The position numbers and the translations under genes are program-made. Of a DNA stretch of 64,000 nt, positions 56,952 to 64,000 are shown one piece after another (position 1 is the first letter of the stretch; the number at the start of each line of letters is the position of its first letter). Below the pieces are notes generated by a model. The model was not told the origin of the DNA. It ran no database searches and was given only the letters and a program-made list of their open reading frames with translations. Source of the DNA: Nomascus leucogenys (taxonomy: Eukaryota > Chordata > Mammalia > Primates > Hylobatidae); assembly GCF_006542625.1 (NCBI RefSeq), contig NC_044398.1, positions 77,544,883-77,608,882 on the forward strand. Direction: 5' to 3'.

Positions 56952-57153
56952 GCCTGAACCACAGGCACACATAACCATGCCCGGCTAGTTTTTTGTATTT
57001 TTAGTAGAGATGGGGTTTCACCATGTTGCTGGGGCTGGTCTTCAACTTCTGAGCTGAAGCAATACATCTGCCTTGGCCTCCCAAAATGCTGGGATTACAG
57101 GTGTCAGCCACTGTGCCCAGCAATGGTGTCTTCTTGCTCTGTCCTCACATGGT
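56952..57153 (-). repeat. 202-bp duplicate of the Alu/MLT1 junction at 52849-53050
   Basis: Aligned base by base with 52849-53050 (offset 4103, no indels) it differs at 10 of 202 positions. It includes 170 bases of the same variant Alu, the target duplication as AATGGTGTCTTC (57122-57133), and 20 bases of MLT1 LTR ('ttgctctgtcctcacatggt'). The Alu start and the rest of the LTR are missing. Because only the left locus has both target duplications and the whole LTR, it is the source. Confidence 0.93.
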
Positions 57154-57257
57154 TTTGCCGTGTTGCCCAGGCTGTTCTCGAACTTCTAGGTTCAAGCAAT
57201 CTGCCTGCCTCAGCTTTCCAAAGTGCTGGGATTATAGGTGTGAGCCACCTCACAGGT
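57154..57257 (-). mobile_element. partial Alu, antisense
   Basis: Starting in mid-element at 'tttgccgtgttgcccaggctg' it runs through 'aagtgctgggattataggtgtgagccacc', which is the left arm of an older Alu in reverse. Its right arm and T tail are absent. The preceding duplicated block covers the same Alu positions, so the two left arms are now in tandem. Confidence 0.85.
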
Positions 57258-57370
57258 CTTTCTTCACTATCTTCAATAAAAGAAATTATTATGTTTTCAG
57301 GGGTTTTGTGTGTTTTTAACAAAATAGGGTGAGATATTTATGTTTGGTTATGAGTTTGTTTAGACTCTTG

Positions 57371-57510
57371 CTTTTTTTTTTTTTTTTTTTAGACCTAGTC
57401 TTGCTCTGTCGCCTAGGCTGGAGTGCAGTGGCACGATCTCAGCTCACTGCAACCTCCACCTCCCGGGTTCAAGCAATTCTCCTGGCTCAGCCTCCTGAGT
57501 AGCTGCGACT
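57371..57510 (-). mobile_element. AluS right arm, antisense, 5' truncated
   Basis: A T20-type tail is followed by 'agacctagtcttgctctgtcgcctagg', 'gtggcacgatctcagctcactgcaacctccacctcccgggttc' and 'ctgagtagctgcgact'. It stops there, so only the 3' half of an Alu was inserted. Confidence 0.92.
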
Positions 57511-57514
57511 GCTC

Positions 57515-58110
57515 AGAGCCCTTATCCCAGTTTTCCTATTTTGCTGCTCATGTCCAAATGCCTGTTATCCCTTGAGCTCTATGAAATAACCCGAGGAAAT
57601 GGCTGGGTACCCACCTTTTTTGGGGCTCTAGATAGTTTCCTTCAGTATGATTGTCATATGTTGGTAAATCAAGTTATTTTACTTTGCTAGAGCCAGAATT
57701 TTAAAAATATAATCAAGCCTAAATAAGTCGTAGGAAATATTTGCAAAATATAACTAAAATATGTCTTTATAGGAGAAAAATAGATGGATGACTTTTAAAC
57801 AACTAAATATTAAGATTATAGTGCTTTTATTATAGTGGGTAGCATTGCATTACATAAAATTGAGCTGTATATGAAATACAACATTAAAAATTTTTGTTTC
57901 TAATTTGAGTCCTAATTTGTCTGGGATGTGAAAACAAATCCCAGTTAGTTCTGATTCTCTCACTCCTCCATTTTCACCTGAGTTGCATCTATATTCCAGG
58001 TTTTATCTAGTGCCATAGATGTGTTAGTATGGCTATTTACAAGAGGAAGAGAGTTAAGCATTGATGAGATTCAATTAAGACCTTACAAACTGATCACAAT
58101 TAAAAATATT
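57515..58110. other. unique non-coding sequence
   Basis: No repeat is recognised between two Alus of opposite orientation. Confidence 0.5.
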
Positions 58111-58115
58111 TTTTG

Positions 58116-58351
58116 CCCTTAGGAGGCTGAGGCAGGCAGATTGCTTGAGCTCAGGAGTTCGAGACTAGTCTGGGCAACATGGTAAAACCCTCTCTCTACA
58201 AAAAATAAAAATAAAAATAGCTGGGCCTCGTGGCATGCATCTGTAGTCCTAGTTACTCAGGAGGCTGAGGCGGGAGGATCACTTGAGCCTAGGAGGTTGA
58301 GGCCACAGTGAGCCATGGGCGTGCCATTGCAAGACCTTGTCTCAAAAAAGA
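58116..58351 (+). mobile_element. AluJ, sense, 5' truncated
   Basis: It starts at 'ttaggaggctgaggcaggcag' within the left arm, then 'gcttgagctcaggagttcgagactagtctggg', 'tagctgggcctcgtggcatgcatctg' and 'ggccacagtgagccatgggcgtgccattgc'. A short deletion removes the 'actccagcctgggtgac' part before 'aagaccttgtctc'. Confidence 0.9.
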
Positions 58352-58354
58352 AAA

Positions 58355-58607
58355 TACTTTTTCCCTCCTCTTGCAGGTTGTCAAGACTGATTTTAGGTCA
58401 AAGAATAAAGTCAGTAAAGCCTCTCTTGGAAACCACATATGCTTCTCACATGACCCCTTCTCTACCTTCACCCTGTCAGCACAGTAGGTGTCAGGAGGCC
58501 CTCTTACTGAGCGGCATTCAAAGACCTTATGCTTGGGCCAAGACTGTCCCTGTTTCCTGCTGCATCAAGCTCAGGACATTTATACCAGTAACTCCTGGAA
58601 AGAGACT
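58355..58607. other. unique non-coding sequence
   Basis: No repeat is recognised. A 116-codon frame at 58315-58665 begins in the Alu and ends in L1, so it is composite and not a gene. Confidence 0.5.
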
Positions 58608-59492
58608 AGGATGCAGCAAAGTTAGTTCTAAGAGGGAAATTCACAATGATAAATGCCTAAATTAAGAAAGAAAGATGTCAAATAAAAAACCTAACTGTAT
58701 ATCTCAAGGAACTAGAAAAAGAAAACAAATTAATCCCAAAGTCAGCAGAAGGAAGGAAATAATAAAGATTGAAACAGAAATGAATGAAACAGAGACTAGA
58801 AAAACAATAGAAAAGAGCAGTAAAACTGAGGTGGTTTTTTGAAAAGATAAACAAAATTGACAAGCCTTTAGCTAGACCAACTTAAGAAAAAAGAGAGAAG
58901 AGGCAAATAAAATTATAAATAAAAGGAAATATTACAACTGATATCACAGAAATACAAAGGATCATAAGAGACTACTATGAGCAATTGTATGACAAAAAGT
59001 GGATAATCTAGATGTGATTGACAAATTTCTAAAAGCACACAACCTAACTACCAACAGTGAATCATGAATAAATAAAGAGAAAATCTGAATAGACCAATAA
59101 TGAGTAAGGAGATTGAATCAGTAATCAAAAAACTCCCAAAAAAGAAATATGTAGGACCTGATGGCTTCACTGGTGAGTTCTACCAAACATTTAGGAAGAA
59201 TTAACATGAATTATCCTCAAACTCTTTCAAAAAATTGAAGAGAAGGAAACGCTTTCAAACTAATTTGATGAGATCAGTGTTACCCTGATCCCAAAGCCAG
59301 ACAAAGACACTACAAGAAAGGAAAATTACAAGCCAATATCCTTCATGAACAGAGATGCAAAAATTATCAACAAAACACTAGCAAAACAAATTCAACAACA
59401 CATTAAAAGAACCATAGACATGATTAAACAGGACTTATTTCTAGGATGCAAGAATGATTCAACATACACAATCTATAACTGTGATTAGCAAC

Positions 59493-59920
59493 TGTATTAG
59501 CTTGTTCTTGCATTGCTATAAAGAAATACCTGAGACAATAATTTTTAAAGAAAAGAGGTTTAATTGGTTCATGGTTCTGCAGTCTGTACAGGAAGCATGG
59601 TGATGTCATCCACTCAGCTTCTGGGAAGGCCTCAGGAAGCTTCAATCATGGGGGGAGGCTAAGGGAGAGCAGGCACATTACATGGTCAGAGCAGGAGTAA
59701 GGAAGAGAGAGAAAGAGAGGAGGTGCTACCACTTTTAAACAACCAGATTTCACATGAATTTACTCACTATCACAAGCAGAGCACCAAAAAGATAGTGCTA
59801 AGCCATTCATGAGAAATTCACCCCCATGATCCAATCACCTGCCACCAGGCCCCACCTCCAATACTGGGGATTACAATTTGACATGAGATTTGGGTGAAGA
59901 CACAGATCCAAACCATATCA
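59493..59920 (-). mobile_element. MaLR solo LTR (MST/THE1 grade), antisense
   Basis: It begins 'tgtattagcttgttcttgc' and ends 'cacagatccaaaccatatca', giving TG...CA ends. Inside are 'gaaatacctgagacaat', 'aaagaggtttaattggttcatgg', 'ggcctcaggaagcttcaatcatgg' and 'ccaccaggccccacctcc'. It lies in the L1 ORF2. Flanks gcaac and accac match at 3 of 5 positions, so the target duplication is decayed or unclear. Confidence 0.85.
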
Positions 59921-60507
59921 ACCACATGAACAGAATGAAGGATAAAAATCATATGACTATCTCAATAGATACAGCGAAACATTTGGCAAACTTCAACATC
60001 CTTTCATGATAGAACCTTTCAACAGATTATGTACAGGAGAAATGTACCTCAACATAATAAAAGCTATATATGACAAACACACAGCTAACATCAGATTCAA
60101 TGGTGAAAAGCTGAAGGCCTTATATCTAAGATGATGAATAAGACAAGAATGCCCACTCTAATCACTTGTGTTTAATATAGTAGCAGATGTCCTAGCCAGA
60201 GAACTTAGGCAAGGGAAATAAATAAATGACATCCAAGATAGAAAAAAGTTAAATTGCTTCTATTTGCAGATGATATGATCTTATATATAGAAAGCCCTGA
60301 AGTCTCCACCAAAACACTATTAGAACCAATAAATTTAATAAAGGTACAAAATCGACATTAAAAGTCAGTAATGTTCTTGTACACTAACAAAGAAGTATCT
60401 AAAAAATAAATCAGTAATACAACCTTGTTTACAATAGCCTCGAAACCCTACAGTTCTTAGGAATAAATTTATCCAAGGAGGTGAAAGACTGGTACATTGA
60501 AAACTGA

Positions 60508-60776
60508 AGGAGGTGATTAAGTCCTGAGGGCTCTGTCCTCTGAATGAGATTGATGACCTTATAAAAGAGGCTTGTGGTAACCCTTTTCTCCTCCCCTCAT
60601 GTGAGGACACAGTGAGAAAATGCCATCTTTGAAGTGGAGAGCAAGCCCTCATTGGACACTGAACCTTCTGGTGCCTTGATCTTAGATATCCCAGCCTTTA
60701 GAACTGCAAGAAATAAATTTTTGTGGCTTATAAATTACTTAGTCTAAAATGTTTTGTCATAGCAGAATGAATAAAC
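60508..60776 (+). mobile_element. MLT1/MST-type LTR, sense, 5' deleted
   Basis: It starts inside the LTR at 'ggaggtgattaagtcctgaggg', then 'accttataaaagaggc', 'catgtgaggacacagtgagaa', 'gccttgatcttagatatcccagcc' and 'gcaagaaataaatttttgtgg', ending 'gaatgaataaactaag'. The first ~100 bases of LTR and a stretch of neighbouring L1 are missing together, so one deletion probably removed both. Confidence 0.8.
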
Positions 60777-61053
60777 TAAGTACTCAAAGCAATCTATAGA
60801 TTTCTGTTGCAATCTCTGTTAAAATTCAAGTGACATTTTTCACAGAAGTAGAAAAATCCTAAAATTTTTATTGAATCTCTAAAGGCTCTGAATAGCCAAA
60901 TTAATCTTGAGCAAGAAGAACAAAGCTGGAGATATCATACTACTTGATTTCAAAATATTTTTAAAACTATAGTAATCAAAGCAGCATGATACTGGCATTA
61001 AAAACAGACAAACTGAACATAATAGCCCAGAAATAAATCCATGCCCTTATGGT

Positions 61054-61448
61054 TGCTACAGTTTGAGTGTGTCCTCTCCACAATTTACAGTGAAATTTAA
61101 TTTCTATTGTAGTGGTATTAAGAGGTGGTATAATTACTTCCTTTTGAGAAGTGATTAAGTCATGAGGGCTCCAGCCTCATGAATGGATTAGTGCTTTATA
61201 AAAGGGCTGGAGGAAACTAGGCCTTAATTTTCTTCCTCCACGTAAGAAAACAGCAGCCCTCCCTTTGCCCGTCTTCTGCCTTCTGCCACTTGAGGACACA
61301 GCAAGAGGGGCCTCACCAGACACCAAATGCTGGTGCCTTGATCTTGGACTTCCCAGCCTCCAGAACTATAATAAATAAATTTCTGTTTTTTAAAATAAAT
61401 TGCTCAGTCTCAGATATTTAGTTAGAGTAGCACACATGGACTAAGACA
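61054..61448 (+). mobile_element. MaLR solo LTR (MST/MLT1 grade), sense
   Basis: It runs from 'tgctacagtttgagtgtgtcc' to 'cacacatggactaagaca'. It includes 'gtgattaagtcatgagggctccagcctcatgaatgg', 'gccttgatcttggacttcccagcctccagaac' and 'aataaataaatttctg'. It is complete and inserted in the L1 ORF2 just before the 'acttgatctttgacaaag' part. Confidence 0.88.
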
Positions 61449-61914
61449 ATAATCACTTGATCTTTGACAAAGGGGGAAAGAACACACAATGGAAAAAGAG
61501 TAATCTCTTCAATAAATAGTGTTGGGAAAACTGGATATCCACATGCAAAATAATAAAATCGAACCCCTATCTTATACACAAGAATTAACTCAAAATAGAC
61601 TAAAAACTTAAAAGTAAGATCTGAAATTGTAAAACCACTAGAAGAAAACAGAAAATAAACACCTTTCTTGACATTTTTCTGGGCAATGGTTTTTTAAATA
61701 TGTCCCCAAAGCACAGGCAACAAATGCAAAAATAAATGATTGGATCAAACTAAAAAACTTCTACACAAAAGGGAAACAACCTAATGAAGTGATAACCTAT
61801 GAAATGGGAGAATATATTTGCAAATGACACATCTGACAAAGGGTTAATACATAAAATATGTAAGAAATGCAAACAATTCAATAGCAAGAAAACAGCCCCA
61901 TTGAAAAATGGGCA

Positions 61915-62437
61915 CAGCCAGATGTGGTGGCTCATGCTTGTAATTCTAACACTTTGGGAGGCCAAGGCAGGTGGATCATTTTAGGTCAGGAGTTTGAGAC
62001 CAGCCTGTCCAACATGGTGAAACCTTGTCTCTACTTAAAGAAAAAATAAGGCGAAACCCTGTCTCTACTAAAAAAAAAAAAATAGAAAAAATTAGCCAAG
62101 CATGGTGGTGGGCGCCTGTAGTCCCAGCTACTCAGGAGGCTGAGGCAGGAGAATGGCGTGAAACTGGGAGGTGGAGCTTGCAGTGAGCGGAGATCGCGCC
62201 AGTGCATTCCAGCCTGGGTGACAGAGTGAGACTCCATCTCAAAAAAAAAAAAAAAAAAAAAAAAGACAGGCTGGATGTGGTGGTGTGCCTGTAGCCCACC
62301 TTCTCAGGAGGCTGAGGCAGGAGAATCACTTGAACCTGGGAGGAGGATGTTGTAGTGAGCGAAGATCATGCCACTGCACCCCAGCCTGGTCAACAGAGTG
62401 ACTCTGTCTAAAATAATAATAATAAGAAAAATAAATT
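61915..62437 (+). mobile_element. AluS-like element with target duplication, split by another Alu
   Basis: AAAAATGGGCA at 61904-61914 and 62438-62448 is the 11-bp target duplication in L1. The outer Alu's left arm ('agccagatgtggtggctcatgc', 'ttaggtcaggagtttgagaccagcc') runs to about 62045. Its right arm resumes at about 62270 ('ggatgtggtggtgtgcctgtagcc') and ends in an AATAATAAT tail. Confidence 0.88.
62046..62265 (+). mobile_element. AluY-like, sense, 5' truncated, inserted in Alu
   Basis: It starts near 'aaggcgaaaccctgtctctac', runs through 'gagaatggcgtgaaactgggagg' and 'gtggagcttgcagtgagcggagatcgcgcc', and ends in a pure A tail (62241-62264). It interrupts the older Alu near its A-rich middle. 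Confidence 0.85.
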
Positions 62438-63227
62438 AAAAATGGGCAGGGGACCTGAATAGACATTTCTCAAGAGAAAATGTACAAATGACCACCAGGA
62501 AGATGAAAAAATGCTCAATATCACTGATAATCAGGGAAATACAAATCAAAACCACAATGAGATACCACCTCACACCTGTTAGAACGGCTATGATGAAAAA
62601 GATGAAAGATAAACAATTACTAGCATAGATGTGGAGAACAGGGAACCCTTACGCACTATTGGTAGAAATGTAAATTATTGCAACCAGTATGGAGATTCCT
62701 CAAAAAATTAAAAATAGAACTACCATAAGATCCAGCAAACCAGCCTCTGGATATATATCCAAAGGAAATGAAATTAATATGTCAAAGATATATTTGCACT
62801 CCATGTATATTGCAGCACCGTTCACAACAGCCAAGATATGGAATCAAGCTAAGTGTCCATGGATGAGCGAATGGATAAAGAAAATGTGGAACACACCTCA
62901 GCCTGGAACACTGTTCAGCCTTACGAAAGAAGGAAATCCTGTCATTTGCAATAACATGGATAAATCTGAAGGAAATTCTGTTAAATGAGTAAGCCAGGCA
63001 CAGAACGACAAATACCACATGATCCCACTTATGTGGAATTTAAACCCATAGAAGCAGAGAGTAGAATGGTGGTTTCCAGGGGCTGAGTGAGATTGGGGAG
63101 GATGGAGAGGTATTGGTCCAAAGGTATAAACTTTCAGTTACGTGGGATGAATAAGTTATGGAAAACTTTGTATAGCACAAAACACAATTTATTGTATACT
63201 TGAATATACCTAAGGGAGTAGATCTTA

Positions 63228-63587
63228 CATTTTTAATTTTTCCCAGCTTTATTATGGTATAACTGACAAATGAAAATTGAATATATTTACTGTGTACAGA
63301 GTAATGCTTTGATATACATATACACTGTGAAATAATTAACACAAACCAGCTAATTAACCCATCTATTATCTCACGGTTATTATTATTTTTTTTTTTGGTA
63401 AGTGGTGAGAATATTTAAGATCTACTGTCTTACAAATTTCAAGTATATGATACAGTATTATGAACTACAGTCACCACGCTGTACATTAGATCCTCAGAAC
63501 TTATTCATCTTCTAAGTGGAAGTTTGTACCCTTTGACCCAATTTCTCCCTCCACCCAGCCCCTGCCAAGCACCATTCTAATTCTGAT
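63228..63587 (-). mobile_element. L1M 3' UTR, antisense, inserted in the L1 3' UTR
   Basis: 'cagctttattatggtataactgacaaatg', 'gatatacatatacactgtgaaataatt', 'gtggtgagaatatttaagatctac' and 'cccctgccaagcaccattctaa' are the reversed L1M 3' UTR. AGTAGATCTTA (63217-63227) and AGTAGACTTTA (63588-63598) flank it and look like a target duplication with two differences. It pairs with the surrounding sense 3' UTR as an inverted repeat. Confidence 0.8.
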
Positions 63588-63774
63588 AGTAGACTTTAAT
63601 GTTCTGACAATATACACACAGAAAATAATAACTATGTGAGGTGATTTATATGTTAACTGGCTTGATTGTGGGAATCTTTTCACAATGTATGCATATATGA
63701 AGACACCACATTGTACACTGAAAATATATACCTCAATAAAGAAAAAAGTAACAAGAAATGAAAAAAATAATAAA

Positions 63775-63950
63775 ACAACGAAAAAACCCTCAAAGACCTC
63801 ATGCTGTTTGAAAGAGACAAGAAACTAGGCAGGCCTCTGTGTGCAAGCCCAGGCTCTGCCCTTTTCCCTGTTAGTTTTCACCTCTTCTTTCCTTTAAATC
63901 CTTCTTTTCCCCAATGCTTTGGACTCAAATAACTATTAGGAGGAAAGAAG
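63775..63950. other. unique non-coding sequence
   Basis: No repeat or gene is recognised in this short stretch after the L1 tail. Confidence 0.5.
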
Positions 63951-63954
63951 TGAA

Positions 63955-64000
63955 AATAAACTAACATGTGTAGAGCATGTACTATACACCAGACGTTAGA
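63955..64000 (-). repeat. MIR SINE cut by the window edge
   Basis: 'gtagagcatgtactatacaccagacgtta' resembles the reversed MIR 3' end ('gagcacttactatgtgccaggcac'). Too little is visible for certainty. Confidence 0.5.

Larger units (their letters stand above)
58608..63772 (+). mobile_element. L1M (L1MA/L1MB grade): ORF2 3' two thirds plus 3' UTR, sense, multiply interrupted
   Basis: It starts at 'atgcagcaaagttagttctaagaggg' and follows L1 ORF2 through the reverse-transcriptase region. The nucleotides for the catalytic F-A-D-D motif are at about 60263-60274. It continues to the ORF2 end and a 3' UTR with 'gaagcagagagtagaatggtgg' (63051) and 'taactatgtgaggtgatttatatg', ending in an A-rich tail near 63772. 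Interruptions are LTRs at 59493-59920, 60508-60776 and 61054-61448, an Alu compound at 61915-62437 and an antisense L1 at 63228-63587. At 60505-60780 the LTR junction also removed L1 sequence. Frames are broken. The 5' third, ORF1 and the 5' UTR are absent. Confidence 0.92.

Noticed and set aside
58315..58665. 116-codon plus-strand open frame
   Set aside because: It starts in an Alu and ends in an L1 with unique sequence between. No domain was found.

Overview
The window is nuclear DNA of a higher primate, most likely human. Alu SINEs of old (AluJ), middle (AluS) and young (AluY-like) grades sit beside primate and mammalian L1s, MaLR/ERVL/ERV1 LTRs, hAT-Charlie and Tigger MITEs, and very old L2 and MIR copies. 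The sequence is AT-rich, I saw no CpG island, and no open frame looks like a real gene. The longest frames (about 100-137 codons) fall in repeats or look like chance frames. I read it as intergenic or deep intronic DNA. No functional protein-coding gene, tRNA, rRNA, CRISPR array or prokaryote-type operon could be supported.

Layout. 1-8 kb: old L2, MER5 and MIR pieces, then an antisense primate-type L1 with an AluJ. 8-12 kb: an ERVL-type LTR, a MER5A, a MER1-type MITE and a short L1 tail with a 5' inversion. 12.8-14.3 kb: the 3' part of an ERVL-type provirus (decayed integrase and dUTPase region plus LTR). 14-25 kb: mostly unique sequence with MIRs and two L2 fragments, one over 1 kb. 25.5-28.1 kb: a MER20 and a 2.3-kb antisense L1 carrying an unidentified short insert that recurs at 29.0 kb. 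30.9-34.5 kb: a MER1-type MITE, a THE1 solo LTR with a perfect target duplication, and an ERV1-like LTR. 34.6-38.5 kb: nested L2/Alu, L1/Alu and L2/hAT. 38.5-47 kb: mostly unique, with MIRs, one L2 and one AluJ. 46.8-53.2 kb: an L1 fragment, an MLT2-like LTR, four Alus, a Tigger-type MITE and an MLT1 LTR split by an Alu. 55.7-58.4 kb: antisense L1, a rearranged Alu block and a facing Alu pair. 58.6-63.8 kb: a sense L1 ORF2 plus 3' UTR interrupted by three LTRs, an Alu-in-Alu and a second, antisense L1.

No gene network can be described. What the window records is a history of insertions, which can be ordered from nesting and target-site duplications. The least ordinary observation is a 202-bp copy at 56952-57153 of the Alu/MLT1 junction at 52849-53050, with no indels and 10 differences. 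Next is a roughly 115-bp repeat pair (27914-28025 and 29025-29142) that I cannot assign to a family. Several unique blocks look like candidate conserved non-coding elements, judged by composition only. All repeat family names come from memory of consensus sequences without a database search, and many boundaries are approximate to 5-20 bases.
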